A DNA stretch of 64,000 bases, from assembly GCF_010686705.1 (NCBI RefSeq), contig NZ_JAAGWY010000002.1:644001-708000 (forward strand). The letters are read 5' to 3'. A program made the position numbers and the translations under genes. The stretch is from Leifsonia tongyongensis (GTDB lineage Bacteria; Actinomycetota; Actinomycetes; Actinomycetales; Microbacteriaceae). The notes under the pieces are model-generated. The model ran no database searches. It saw nothing but the letters and a program-made list of their open reading frames with translations, and was not told the DNA's origin. This document shows positions 46,816 to 55,115 of this stretch, one piece after another (the stretch's first letter is position 1; each line of letters starts with the position of its first letter).

Positions 46816-46877
46816 GCCCGCCACGTCGGGACATGCCGTCCAGCTCGAGGTGGCGGGGACGCCCCTAGTGGGCGGGC
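46816..46877. repeat. 62-bp imperfect palindromic repeat, copy C
   Basis: Begins GCCCGCCACG and ends GGGCGGGC, with core CCAGCTCGAGGTGGCGGGGA. Sits in the 280-bp gap 46637-46916, where no gene is seen. Confidence 0.75.
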
Positions 46878-46916
46878 ACACCGCGCGCTCCGGTATCCGG
46901 CGTCGTAACGGCGCGC

Positions 46917-47117
46917 TCAGGCGCCGAGCAGCAGCAGTGCGTGGTAGACGACGTAGGCCGGCCAGACGATCGCCTCGAGCAGCCCGAGGACGACACCCCA
47001 GAAGGAACCGTTCGACACCGACACGAAGTAGACCGCTGCTCCAATGTAGGCAAGCAGGAAGAAGAACCCCCAGGGACCGTCCCGCACGATCACCCGCGCC
47101 CGACTGTCCGAACTCAT
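46917..47117 (-). CDS. Small membrane protein
   Basis: 66 residues: a charged N-terminus then two helices (about 17-35 and 42-64, GFFFLLAYIGAAVYFV and LEAIVWPAYVVYHALLLL). No family recognised. Resembles short two-helix hypothetical membrane proteins common in actinobacteria. Confidence 0.6.
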   Translation of the reverse strand: MSSDSRARVIVRDGPWGFFFLLAYIGAAVYFVSVSNGSFWGVVLGLLEAIVWPAYVVYHALLLLGA

Positions 47118-47258
47118 AGGATCACCGCCCTCGAGGTCGCCCTGACCTCCGTGCCAAGAAGGTTAGCGGTCTGCCGTGCGGCGCGCTACCGCGTCGCAGA
47201 ACAAGGCGTTGGGCAGATCCAGATGGTGCGCGCCGGCCGGCCTAAAGGCCGAGTGTGA

Positions 47259-47378
47259 AGACGGTGAGGATGGGGATGGCGGTTGTCGCCGGCTCCGACA
47301 GTGACCAGATACGTGACCATGAAAGCCATGAGGGCCGTCGGCAACGCGATGGGTAGCCAGCCGGTCGGGCGCCGAAAC
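47259..47378 (-). pseudogene. Possible frameshifted small membrane protein remnant
   Basis: One frame on the minus strand reads MFRRPTGWLPIALPTALMAF and a hydrophobic stretch VTYLVTVGAG, then becomes His/Pro/Arg-rich. A neighbouring frame at the same point reads TAIPILTVFTLGL followed by a stop, which would continue a membrane helix. This suggests a frameshift in a short membrane protein gene; the evidence is only composition and the RPTGWLPIA start. Confidence 0.35.
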
Positions 47379-47432
47379 ATGCTCCCTTTGGTCAGCTCGC
47401 CTTGCATACCCGCAACACTATATGAGGGCTTC

Positions 47433-48014
47433 TCACCTGAACGATGCAGGCGATAGAACTACTGTGGTGGCCGCGCCGAGTCGTTCCACCGCCCTGACAC
47501 GAGAAATCGAGTTCGTGTGGCCCTGAGCAACGCGAGTGATTTCAAGCACCTTGCCGGTAGCGGTGTCTATGACCACCTGGACTTCCCCGATCACGGGAAT
47601 TGGGGCGCCCGGTGCACCCTTGAACCCTGCCTGCTGAACATTCTCCGTGCACGTGACCAGGAGGAAATCGTGCGACATCGCCTCGGGCGTGGTGTCCAGG
47701 GTTGTCACATCCGGCGACACTGCGTCCCAGACAGCTCTACCAGGCGCTCGAACCACGCTCACGGGCGTACCGGGCTCGGTTGCAAGCAATCTGCCCACCG
47801 CGTTCACCATGTTCCACGTCGGGGTTTCATCTGCAGGAATCACCGCGTCGAGGGCGCGGTCAGTCGACTGGTTGGTCACAGCCGGATTCGCGGTCCGCGA
47901 TGGTGAAGGTGCCGGAGCCGCTGCGCCCGCCGCAAGAGGTGCGCACGTAAGGATGATGGCGGCGAGTGCTGTGCCTGCGAGAACAGACGTGGAAGCCTTG
48001 CGCGAGATGGTCAT
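47433..48014 (-). CDS. Secreted hypothetical protein
   Basis: 193 residues with a signal peptide (about 1-32, STSVLAGTALAAIILTCAPL). The mature part contains DFLLVTCTENVQQAGFKG and a strand pair VQVVIDTATGKVLEITRV that recalls small exported beta proteins. Function unknown. Its first 110 bp and 57 bp upstream are duplicated at 50468-50634. Confidence 0.7.
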   Translation of the reverse strand: MTISRKASTSVLAGTALAAIILTCAPLAAGAAAPAPSPSRTANPAVTNQSTDRALDAVIPADETPTWNMVNAVGRLLATEPGTPVSVVRAPGRAVWDAVSPDVTTLDTTPEAMSHDFLLVTCTENVQQAGFKGAPGAPIPVIGEVQVVIDTATGKVLEITRVAQGHTNSISRVRAVERLGAATTVVLSPASFR

Positions 48015-48071
48015 GGGGCTGCCCTCTGCTCAGTTGCGCTCGAGGCTAGCGGAGCACCTTCGCTGTGTCTA
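47904..48071. repeat. Segmental duplication, copy 1 (intact gene start and upstream region)
   Basis: 168 bp covering the signal-peptide codons and upstream region of the secreted protein gene. It matches 50468-50634 with about seven substitutions and one deleted base. Confidence 0.85.
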
Positions 48072-48152
48072 GCTCCGTGCGGTTCCCATCACGCTAGGAG
48101 CACGAGTCGTACCCGGATTTGACTGAACAGCTGCCGGCAGATCGAATGACGC

Positions 48153-48593
48153 TCACGCGTCGTGAGGAGGACGACGCAGTCGCTTGACGTCGGTGCGCCG
48201 CTTCTTCGCTTCCAAACGCCGTTGCTTGGCACCTCGACTTGGCCTCGTCGGTCTTCGCGACGGTGCTGGCGGCAGGAGGGCGTCAGCCACGATTTCGGCC
48301 AGCCGGACGCGCGCAGCTTCCCTGTTGCGCAATTGCGCGCGGTGCTCGGATGCCGCGATCGTCAGCATTCCGTCGACAAGGCGACTGCTCAGACGCTCGA
48401 GGAGTCGCTCCCGCTGCAACGGCGAGAGAACGGCGGACCCTGCAACATCCCACACGAGTTCCGCCCGGGAGTCGGCAGTGTTCACACCTTGCCCGCCAGG
48501 TCCGGATGACCGCGAAAACCGCCAAGACAGCTCAGACTCGGGGATCGTGAGTCCGGAGTCGACCCGAAGGCCGGGACGGTGAGCAGCGGGCAT
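48153..48593 (-). CDS. arfB: Alternative ribosome-rescue factor B (peptidyl-tRNA hydrolase)
   Basis: 146 residues. Frees stalled ribosomes by hydrolysing peptidyl-tRNA. The GGQ motif lies in RSSGPGGQGVNTADSRAEL (about 28-46), and the basic C-terminal tail (KQRRLEAKKRRTDVKRLRR) is the part that enters the mRNA channel. Length is normal for ArfB. Single gene. Confidence 0.94.
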   Translation of the reverse strand: MPAAHRPGLRVDSGLTIPESELSWRFSRSSGPGGQGVNTADSRAELVWDVAGSAVLSPLQRERLLERLSSRLVDGMLTIAASEHRAQLRNREAARVRLAEIVADALLPPAPSRRPTRPSRGAKQRRLEAKKRRTDVKRLRRPPHDA

Positions 48594-48707
48594 GCGTCCA
48601 TCATCCTCTTCCGCTCACTCTCCACCTTGCGCCGAAGTGCAGTGACGACGACGCACGTTAGCTGATCGTCAACTGAAGCCTCGTGCATCCCTGTCGGTAG
48701 TGCAGCC

Positions 48708-48713
48708 TAGGCT
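48708..48713 (+). promoter_or_regulatory. Candidate -10 (TAGGCT) for the MmcQ gene
   Basis: TAGGCT, 6 nt, GTG at 48720. It is part of AGCCTAGGCT (48704-48713), the same 10-bp palindrome as at 17852-17861, but no divergent gene starts here. Confidence 0.5.
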
Positions 48714-48719
48714 CACACC

Positions 48720-49109
48720 GTGGCCACTCTCGACGACCTGCGCCGGACCGCTGTTCGGTTGCCCGGTAGCGAGGAGCGCGCGACGGCGGGCGGTGCCGCA
48801 TGGTTCGTTCGCGGCAAGCTGTATGCGTGGGAGTGTCATCCTTGGCCGAGCATCCCCGCAGACATACGCGAGACAATCGCGGCCGAGCTCGTCGTCGGAG
48901 TGAAGGTCGCCGACCGCCTGGACGCGCTCGCCCTTGTCGAAATGGCGCCCAACGTGTTCCTGCGCACCACGACCACCTGGGGTGAGCCGAAGGTCGCATT
49001 CCGCATGGCCGGCATCGACGAGGACCATCTCGCCGAGCTCGTCACGGACGCCTGGCGTGTGCAGGCGCCGAAGTATCTGCGGCGAGAACTCGACGACGTC
49101 AGCCCATAG
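48720..49109 (+). CDS. MmcQ/YjbR family protein
   Basis: 129 residues. MATLDDLRRTAVRLPGSEE at the N-terminus, WFVRGKLYAWECHPWP, LRTTTTWGEPKVAFRM, and a C-terminal LVTDAWRVQAPKYLRREL fit the MmcQ/YjbR double-wing fold. Family role is unclear (possible nucleic-acid binding). GTG start, probably leaderless. Confidence 0.88.
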   Translation: MATLDDLRRTAVRLPGSEERATAGGAAWFVRGKLYAWECHPWPSIPADIRETIAAELVVGVKVADRLDALALVEMAPNVFLRTTTTWGEPKVAFRMAGIDEDHLAELVTDAWRVQAPKYLRRELDDVSP

Positions 49110-49284
49110 AGGATTGGCTAGGGACCGGCACTTGTTCGACATCAGCGGAAGGCTCACGAGCGCCACATCGTGAGGAAGACCAAGCTCCTGGTTCGCACCT
49201 AGGTCACCGTACGCTGCGGCCAAACCAATCCGGCCGAAGGCACCCCGGATCCGCCGAAGGTCTTCCTTCTGGGTACCGCAGAGC

Positions 49285-49836
49285 TCAGGTCCCTGGACCG
49301 CTGCCTACCGTAAAGTGCCCGACCACGGTCATGCCGTCGCTCTTGTAGACCTTGATCCTCTGTCCATTCGGGTATCGCTTCAGCCAGTCGGCCTGCTGCT
49401 TGAGAGCCTGGGCTGGGGAGGTCGGCATGGGGCCGCCGAACTCGGCTTCAATCAGTTCCGTACTGAGTACATACCCGCGCACGGTGGCTCCGGCGTTGTC
49501 GGTGCCGTCCACTTCGATGAGGTCGGGCGCGACCGGACTATCGCCCTGATTGCCATAGGTTTGGCCGCGGGCGTTGACCGGCCAATGCGGAATGCGAGCG
49601 TAGGACGGCGAAGCGGAGGCATCGCCGGACGGGAGCGCGATCCAGCCTGCATGCTCGGCGGCAACAGCAGCCGCACCGACGCTGGCGACCGCTCCGAGCC
49701 CGATGACTCCGATGACAAGCCAGCGCCGACGTCGGCGTTGCTTCACAGGCACGACCACTCGGTGTTCGACCATCTCAACGAGGAAGGACCGGATCATGTC
49801 GCTATGCGACGCCGAGAACGGGATGTCGTTGTTCAC
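49285..49836 (-). CDS. Single-pass membrane protein, possible anti-sigma partner
   Basis: 183 residues: a cytosolic N-terminus of about 38 residues ending in a QRRRRRW patch, one membrane helix (about 40-62), and an external domain of about 120 residues (IPHWPVNARGQTYGNQ, RGYVLSTELIEAEFGG). It starts with GTG inside the sigma gene stop (GTGA, 49833-49836). Sigma-factor partners often have this position and topology, but the zinc anti-sigma HxxxCxxC motif is absent. Confidence 0.7.
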   Translation of the reverse strand: MNNDIPFSASHSDMIRSFLVEMVEHRVVVPVKQRRRRRWLVIGVIGLGAVASVGAAAVAAEHAGWIALPSGDASASPSYARIPHWPVNARGQTYGNQGDSPVAPDLIEVDGTDNAGATVRGYVLSTELIEAEFGGPMPTSPAQALKQQADWLKRYPNGQRIKVYKSDGMTVVGHFTVGSGPGT

Positions 49837-50414
49837 AGTGAACTCCAGACGCTGTCGAGTCGAATGTCCCCGTCAATTCCAGCCGCCAGTCGTTGCTTCG
49901 CTCGCGACAGACGAGACTTCACGGTGCCGACAGGGACACCCAGGGTGGCCGCGACCTCGGACGTGCTCAACTCATCCAGGACGCACGGGGCGAGGATCTC
50001 CTGGTCCCTGGGGCCAAGACGATCGAAGGCTGATCTGACCGCTGTCGCCCGTTCGACCGCGCCAAGGCGTTCGGCGATCTCATCCGCGTGGTCGGGCTCA
50101 GGCACGGGCGGTGCGATACGTGGCAGCACCGCCCGGTAGCGCCGTCGGGCCCGCCGCTCGTTACGCGCGAGGTTGTTCGCGGTGACCAGAAGCCACGGGA
50201 GCACCGAGCCTTCAACCACTCGAACACTCCCTTGACGGCGCCAAGCTTCGACGAAGACCAGCGCGACAAGGTCTTCTGCATCGGAACGCGAGTCACTGAG
50301 ACGCAGCACATGCCGGAAGACGCGGTCGCGATGCCGGTCATACAGTCGGCCGAAAGCCTGGCCATCGCCGTTGATCGCCGCAGCAAGCAACGTGCCGTCA
50401 GCGCTTTCGTCCAT
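49833..50414 (-). CDS. ECF-type RNA polymerase sigma factor
   Basis: 193 residues. Sigma region 2 is seen as AFGRLYDRHRDRVFRHVLRL / DAEDLVALVFVEAWRR (about 18-60), and region 4 as LDELSTSEVAATLGVPVGTVKSRLSRAKQRL (about 145-175). Directs transcription of a small regulon, probably including this operon. Start at MDESADG (ATG, ACAGGG upstream); an in-frame TTG 13 codons earlier is less likely. A decayed duplicate of the secreted-protein gene start lies just upstream. Confidence 0.9.
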   Translation of the reverse strand: MDESADGTLLAAAINGDGQAFGRLYDRHRDRVFRHVLRLSDSRSDAEDLVALVFVEAWRRQGSVRVVEGSVLPWLLVTANNLARNERRARRRYRAVLPRIAPPVPEPDHADEIAERLGAVERATAVRSAFDRLGPRDQEILAPCVLDELSTSEVAATLGVPVGTVKSRLSRAKQRLAAGIDGDIRLDSVWSSL

Positions 50415-50467
50415 ACCCTGTATTGTCCGGACTCCCGATTCGGTTCCATGCAACTCCTAAACGGAGC

Positions 50468-50634
50468 TGAAGGTGCGGGAGCCGCTGCGCCCGCCGCAAG
50501 AGGTGCACACGTAAGGATGATGGCGGCGAGTGCTGTGCTGCGAGAACAGACGTGGGAGCCTTGCGCGAGATGGTAATGGGGCTGCCCTCTGCTCAGTTGC
50601 GCTTGAGGCCAGCGGTGCACCTTCGCTGTGTCTA
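50468..50634. repeat. Segmental duplication, copy 2 (decayed gene start)
   Basis: About 95 percent like 47904-48071. On the minus strand the ATG of copy 1 is ATT here and one base is deleted in the signal-peptide codons, so this copy cannot code; it sits just before the sigma gene. Confidence 0.85.
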
Positions 50635-50663
50635 CTGCCCCTCTTACCCTCCTACGAGAAGAA

Positions 50664-50690
50664 CCCCGACGAACATGATGCTCGCCGGGG
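50664..50690 (-). terminator. Terminator after the lipoprotein gene
   Basis: CCCCGACGA and TCGCCGGGG pair (one mismatch) around a 9-nt loop; on the minus strand the stem is followed by TTCTTCT. It lies 32 bp after the stop of the lipoprotein gene at 50722. Confidence 0.6.
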
Positions 50691-50721
50691 GCGTGAGGAA
50701 GGTTCAGGCAACCAAGCAGGC

Positions 50722-51189
50722 TCAGTCCTTCTTGAGCCTCATGATTGTTGTGGTACCGAGCATGCTGGCCGAGTAACTGATTGTGTCGTCCTGGAATGTG
50801 AGCTTCTTGGTGTCATCTTGCGAGGACAGGAGGGCTGACTTGGTCGCCTCCTTGTCACGCGTCGAGGTCCATACATACGGAGTCGACGCGTCGGTCGGCG
50901 CAGTGAACGTCCCGACCCAGTAGATCGACTTCGTATCGCCGCCGTTGCTCACCCAGTTGATGGTGATGACGTCGCCGGTGATCTCGGCCTCCTGGTAACT
51001 GTCTTTGCTGGCCGAGTTGGTCTGCTTCCAGGTGCCGGTCAGGTCGGGAGCCTGCGCGGCTTCCTTGGTCGGCGAGGCGGAGTTGGTGTTCGAGTCCGAG
51101 GAAGACGATGTAGTGGCGCCGCAACCGGTCAGCGCGAGACCGGCAGAGAGGGACACAGCAATGGCAAAGGATGTAGTCAGTTTATTCAT
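50722..51189 (-). CDS. Lipoprotein of unknown function
   Basis: 155 residues with lipobox LTGC (Cys about 23) after a normal signal sequence, a Ser/Asn/Thr linker, then a single small beta-barrel-like domain (LTGTWKQTNSASKDSYQEA, ITINWVSNGGDTKSIYWVG, MRLKKD). The layout is like lipocalin-type actinobacterial lipoproteins. TGGAG precedes the ATG. Confidence 0.78.
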   Translation of the reverse strand: MNKLTTSFAIAVSLSAGLALTGCGATTSSSSDSNTNSASPTKEAAQAPDLTGTWKQTNSASKDSYQEAEITGDVITINWVSNGGDTKSIYWVGTFTAPTDASTPYVWTSTRDKEATKSALLSSQDDTKKLTFQDDTISYSASMLGTTTIMRLKKD

Positions 51190-51260
51190 AGGTGACTCCA
51201 TCGTGACAGATCTTGGCCGTTCCTCAAGCCCCACTCGAGGGCTGAGGCTCCACGGACAGC

Positions 51261-51266
51261 TACTCT
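51261..51266 (+). promoter_or_regulatory. Candidate -10 (TACTCT) for the HNH-like gene
   Basis: TACTCT, 6 nt, ATG at 51273; no Shine-Dalgarno sequence. Confidence 0.45.
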
Positions 51267-51272
51267 TTCGCC

Positions 51273-52010
51273 ATGACCAATCCCACTCCGAAGCGATGGC
51301 CTCTCATCACGTTGGGCGCGGTCAGCGTGGTCGTTGTACTCCTCGTCATCGTGGGTGTCGCCTCGAATGGAGCTGAGCCAACGCACGGCAGTTCCTCACC
51401 CGCCGCTGCGCTGAGCGCCAAGCCGACAGCAGCAATCGCGCTGACCCCGGCCCCGGCTCCCAAGCCGACACGGTCCCCTGCCACGCACCCAGCGCAAACC
51501 GGGCTTCGGCAGGTCCACACCGTCCGAACTGAACCTATGGACATCAACCTCACAGCAGGGCAATGTCGCATCCGAACCGTCAACGCAGTCGCCGGGGACT
51601 TCCTTCCCGACCCGGCCTGCACACCCGGCGCCGTCGACCCCGCCGTCACGGAGGCGACGATCGGGACGACGATCTGCGTCTCCGGATACACCGCGAGCGT
51701 CCGCCCACCGACATCCGTCACGGGACCAGCGAAAGTCGCCTCCCTCGCTGATTACGGAATGGCACCGAGCCCAACGACCGAATACGACCACCTCGTGCCG
51801 CTGGAGCTCGGCGGCGCGTCAAGCGTTTCCAACCTGTGGCCGGAGCCCAATACGAGCACCGCAAAAGGCGTCAACAACCCTAAGGACGCCGTGGAAACCG
51901 CACTGAAGAAGGCCGTTTGCGCCCACGAAGTGCAACTGCTCGCCGCCCAGAACGCCGTCGCGTCCAACTGGACCACCGCCGAAAGCGTCCTAGGACTTGC
52001 CTCCCGTTGA
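51273..52010 (+). CDS. Membrane-anchored HNH-nuclease-like protein
   Basis: 245 residues. One N-terminal helix (about 10-30), an Ala/Pro/Thr linker, then a domain with LPDPACTPGAVDP, IGTTICVSGYTASVRPP and YDHLVPLELGGASSVSNLWPEP (about 170-192), an HNH-like metal-site motif. Cysteines suggest export and disulphides. Homologues are widespread in actinobacteria; nuclease activity is inferred from the DH...N pattern only. Confidence 0.8.
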   Translation: MTNPTPKRWPLITLGAVSVVVVLLVIVGVASNGAEPTHGSSSPAAALSAKPTAAIALTPAPAPKPTRSPATHPAQTGLRQVHTVRTEPMDINLTAGQCRIRTVNAVAGDFLPDPACTPGAVDPAVTEATIGTTICVSGYTASVRPPTSVTGPAKVASLADYGMAPSPTTEYDHLVPLELGGASSVSNLWPEPNTSTAKGVNNPKDAVETALKKAVCAHEVQLLAAQNAVASNWTTAESVLGLASR

Positions 52011-52081
52011 CCTGTAGTGGGGGCACAGCGCGGCGGCCAGGCGAAGGTACGCCATTTCTCGTGATGAGAGGCGCCGTACGG

Positions 52082-52155
52082 TAGGGCGGACGGGACTTGA
52101 ACCCGTGACCGGCGGATTATGAGTCCGATGCTCTAACCAGCTGAGCTACCGCCCC
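52082..52155 (-). tRNA. tRNA-Met (anticodon CAT)
   Basis: 74 nt. Acceptor GGGGCGG/CCGCCCT, D-arm GCTCAGCTGGTTAGAGC, anticodon loop CTCATAA (CAT), T-arm ACGGG-TTCAAGT-CCCGT, discriminator A, CCA not encoded. The form is that of elongator tRNA-Met; a tRNA-Ile2 with modified CAT cannot be fully excluded by eye. Confidence 0.92.
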
Positions 52156-52163
52156 TAGGACGA

Positions 52164-53426
52164 CTACTCTTTCGTCGTCACCGGCGGGGCCGCCTCCGTC
52201 ACCGGGTCGGCCACCGCCTCACCACGATACAGGCTTTCGAATGTGGTGAGTGTGCGCTGGATGTCGTGTGCCGCGACGATTCCGAGTGACGCGTTCTTGA
52301 GCACATCCAGCTCTTCCTGCGGCATCAGCAGGATGCGCTCGATGCGGTCTGCGAGAGCATGGGCGTTGCCCGGCTCGAAGAGGTAGCCGTTCTCGCCGTC
52401 GTGCACCAGGTGCGGGAGCGCCATCGCGTTCGCAGCGACGACGGGCAGTGCCGACGCCATGGCCTCCATGGTGGCGATGGACTGCAGTTCGGCGATCGAG
52501 GGCATCGCGAAGATCGTGGCCCGCGTGTACGCCTGGCGCAGTTGTTCATCCGTCACGTAACCGGAGAATGTGACGCGGTCCGCGATGCCGAGTTGGTCGG
52601 CCAGGTGCTGCAGATTCTTGAACTGGTCGCCGCCTCCGACGATTTCGAGTTTCGCATCCAGCGAGGCAGGCAGGAGCGCGATCGCCTTCAGGAGGACGTC
52701 GATCTGCTTTTCGCCGGTTACGCGGCCGACGAAGAGGATGCGGTTCTCGGTGCGCGGGGAGAAGTCGGGCGTGTAGTTGTGGGCGTCGATGCCGCAGGAG
52801 ATCGCGTGCACGCCGCGGAGCCCGGTGAACTTCTCGAGGAAGTCCGCGGCCTTGCGGGTCGGGGTGGTGACGGCTTCGGCCCGCCCGAACGTGCGGCGGG
52901 CGGCTTTCCACGCCAGCCCGATCGCCCACTCCTGGATCCACTTGGGCAGGAGCGTGAACTCGAGCATGTTCTCGGGCATGAAATGGTTGGTGCCGATGAT
53001 GCGGATCCCCCGCTTCTCGGCTTCGACGGACAGGCCGCGCCCCACCACGATGTGCGACTGGAAGTGGACGACGTCCGGCTTCACGTCATCGAGGATGCGC
53101 GCGCTGTTCTGCTTGATGCGCCACGGGATCGCGAAACGCAGCCAGTCGTGCGGGTACCAGCGCCAGCTGTACAGGCGGTGCGCCGTGACTGTCTGGCCTT
53201 CGTATTCTTCGGTCCACGTTCCATGCTTGCTCGATGCCGCCGGCGCGACGATGTGCACCTCGTGACCACGCGCTACGAGGCCCGACGCGAGGCGCTCAGC
53301 GAAGCGCGCCGCCCCGTTGACGTCGGGCGCGAAGGTGTCGGCGCCGATAAGGACCTTCAGGGGTTTCTTCGTTCCCGAAGGTGAACCGGTGGGCACGGAG
53401 TTATGCGAACCGTTCGAATCGGACAA
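52164..53426 (-). CDS. Glycosyltransferase family 4
   Basis: 420 residues, GT-B fold. N-terminal domain starts VLIGADTFAPDVNGAARFAERLASGL; C-terminal domain has RILFVGRVTGEKQID, LEIVGGGDQFKNL, and the EX7E-like AELQSIATMEAMASALPVVA near 325. Similar enzymes transfer glucose or mannose to diacylglycerol or phosphatidylinositol. The acceptor cannot be told. The frame start used is TTG at 53426; a GTG (VPTGSPSG, about residue 11) is an alternative. Confidence 0.85.
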   Translation of the reverse strand: MSDSNGSHNSVPTGSPSGTKKPLKVLIGADTFAPDVNGAARFAERLASGLVARGHEVHIVAPAASSKHGTWTEEYEGQTVTAHRLYSWRWYPHDWLRFAIPWRIKQNSARILDDVKPDVVHFQSHIVVGRGLSVEAEKRGIRIIGTNHFMPENMLEFTLLPKWIQEWAIGLAWKAARRTFGRAEAVTTPTRKAADFLEKFTGLRGVHAISCGIDAHNYTPDFSPRTENRILFVGRVTGEKQIDVLLKAIALLPASLDAKLEIVGGGDQFKNLQHLADQLGIADRVTFSGYVTDEQLRQAYTRATIFAMPSIAELQSIATMEAMASALPVVAANAMALPHLVHDGENGYLFEPGNAHALADRIERILLMPQEELDVLKNASLGIVAAHDIQRTLTTFESLYRGEAVADPVTEAAPPVTTKE

Positions 53427-53518
53427 GTGGAGTGATCCCTACGTTTGTGGCCGGGAAGGAGGATCCGGCGCCTATTTCGCCACCGGACGACCGCTTTCCG
53501 GCTGGCTGATTCAATGGC

Positions 53519-54502
53519 TTAGTCTAAGCCGGACGGACGCACTGTGTCGGCAGCCTTCGTCGCGACAGCTTCCAGTGTCGGCGTCGCGTCGACGGATTGC
53601 GGATGGTATTTCGCGAGCAGGAAGACGCCGTAGATCGCGATCGCCCCTGTGACGACGAACCCGATTCCCGCCCACAGCGGCGCCTGCGACGCTTCTCCCA
53701 GGATGACGATGCCGATGGTCACGGCGACGACGGGGTCGATCACGGTGAGGCCTGCGATGACGAGGTCGGGCGGACCTGCCGAGTAGGCGTTCTGCACGAA
53801 GTAGGCGCCGAGCGCGGCGGCCGTCAGGAGGGAGAGGATGCACAGGACGAGCAGCCAGTCGACCTGTTGCTGGACCAGCCGCGCGATCGTCACTTTCGCG
53901 AGGGTGGCGACGAAGCCGTACAGCACGCCGGCTCCGACGATGTACATGAGCGCCTTGAACCGCGAACGGAGGAAGAAGAAGAGCCCGCCGAACACGATCA
54001 GCACGACCGCCAGGATGATCAGGATGAGGATGAGGTCCCTGTCCGTCACGGGCAGCTCGCGTGCGAAGAACGCGGCGATCAGCACGAAGGCTCCGACTCC
54101 GCCGACGCAGAGGCAGATCGCGATGATCGAGCTGCGATTCAGGCTGACGTGGCTGACGCGGGCGTTCAGGATGGCCGTGATCACGAGTGCGACAGCGCCG
54201 AGCGGCTGCACGACGATCAGCGGCGACAGGAACAGGCTGACCAGCTGGAAGACGATCGCGAGACCGAGCATGAGGGTGCCGATCACCCACGACGGGCGCC
54301 GGAGGAGCAGGAGAAGCTGCTGCCCGCTCAGGCCGCCTCCGGCCATGTCGGGAGTGGTCGCTTCCACCTTCGCGACGCCGTGGTGCTGGAGTTGTGCGCC
54401 CACCGAGAGGAAGCACGCGCCGACCAGTGCGATGGGGATGCCGAGGAACTGTTTGGGTTCGAGGGCGAGCTGCCCCATCGCATCCGCCAAGTCCACACTC
54501 AC
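53519..54502 (-). CDS. DMT/EamA-like membrane transporter
   Basis: 327 residues with about nine or ten membrane helices, starting LGIPIALVGACFLSVGAQLQHHGVAK. A central LFLSPLIVVQPLGAVALVITAILNA and a mirrored VIAGLTVIDPVVAVTIGIVIL support an internally repeated drug/metabolite transporter fold (magnesium-transporter NIPA-like types are an alternative). GTG start at 54502 is favoured: TATGGT lies 6 nt before it. Divergent from def, 40 bp apart. Confidence 0.83.
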   Translation of the reverse strand: MSVDLADAMGQLALEPKQFLGIPIALVGACFLSVGAQLQHHGVAKVEATTPDMAGGGLSGQQLLLLLRRPSWVIGTLMLGLAIVFQLVSLFLSPLIVVQPLGAVALVITAILNARVSHVSLNRSSIIAICLCVGGVGAFVLIAAFFARELPVTDRDLILILIILAVVLIVFGGLFFFLRSRFKALMYIVGAGVLYGFVATLAKVTIARLVQQQVDWLLVLCILSLLTAAALGAYFVQNAYSAGPPDLVIAGLTVIDPVVAVTIGIVILGEASQAPLWAGIGFVVTGAIAIYGVFLLAKYHPQSVDATPTLEAVATKAADTVRPSGLD

Positions 54503-54508
54503 CCCACG

Positions 54509-54514
54509 ACCATA
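54509..54514 (-). promoter_or_regulatory. Candidate -10 (TATGGT) for the DMT gene
   Basis: Minus-strand TATGGT, 6 nt, GTG at 54502. Pairs with the divergent def promoter 16 bp away. Confidence 0.5.
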
Positions 54515-54530
54515 CCTAGTTTCGTGCCGA

Positions 54531-54536
54531 TATTCT
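54531..54536 (+). promoter_or_regulatory. Candidate -10 (TATTCT) for def
   Basis: TATTCT, 6 nt, ATG at 54543; no Shine-Dalgarno sequence. Confidence 0.5.
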
Positions 54537-54542
54537 TGCTGA

Positions 54543-55109
54543 ATGGCCGTCCTTCCGATCCGGATCTCCGGAGACCCCGTGCTCCACTCCCCCGCAGCTC
54601 CCGTCACCGATTTCGGCGATGACCTCCGGACTCTCGTCGACGACATGTTCGAGACGATGGATGAGGCGCCGGGAGTCGGACTGGCGGCGCCGCAGGTGGG
54701 TCTGCCGCTTCGGCTCTTCGTCTACGGGTGGACGGACGACGAGAACGTGCTGCACCGCGGCGTCGCGATCAACCCGGTGCTGTGGATCAGCCCGGCGCCC
54801 ACCGGCGAGCCTGACGAAGACGCCGACTCGGAGGGGTGCCTCTCGTTTCCGGGAGAGCGCTTCCCGCTCATCCGCTCGTACAGCGCCATCCTGGAGGCCG
54901 TCGGCCTCGACGGCACACCGTTCGAGGTGCGGGCGGACGGCTGGCTGGCGCGCATCTTCCAGCACGAGTTCGACCACCTGAACGGCGTCATCTACGTCGA
55001 TCGTCTCCAGCACCCGCACGGGAAGGCGGCGGCGAAGGCATCCCGCCGCAACAGCTGGGGCGTGCCCGGCCTCAGCTGGACGCCGGGCGTCGACCACCTC
55101 GAAGACTGA
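54543..55109 (+). CDS. def: Peptide deformylase
   Basis: Removes the N-formyl group from new proteins. 188 residues. The three PDF motifs are complete: GVGLAAPQVG (about 44-53), EGCLSFPG with the metal Cys (about 98-105), and QHEFDHLNG with two metal His and the catalytic Glu (about 140-148). ATG start, probably leaderless. Its gene ends 6 bp before the convergent kinase-like gene. Confidence 0.97.
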   Translation: MAVLPIRISGDPVLHSPAAPVTDFGDDLRTLVDDMFETMDEAPGVGLAAPQVGLPLRLFVYGWTDDENVLHRGVAINPVLWISPAPTGEPDEDADSEGCLSFPGERFPLIRSYSAILEAVGLDGTPFEVRADGWLARIFQHEFDHLNGVIYVDRLQHPHGKAAAKASRRNSWGVPGLSWTPGVDHLED

Positions 55110-55115
55110 CCGCCG

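Noticed and set aside
49110-49284. Minus-strand frame reading GDLGANQELGLPHDVALVSL as a gene remnant
   Set aside because: It looks somewhat protein-like, but I could not tie it to any family and it overlaps the antisense of the MmcQ gene.
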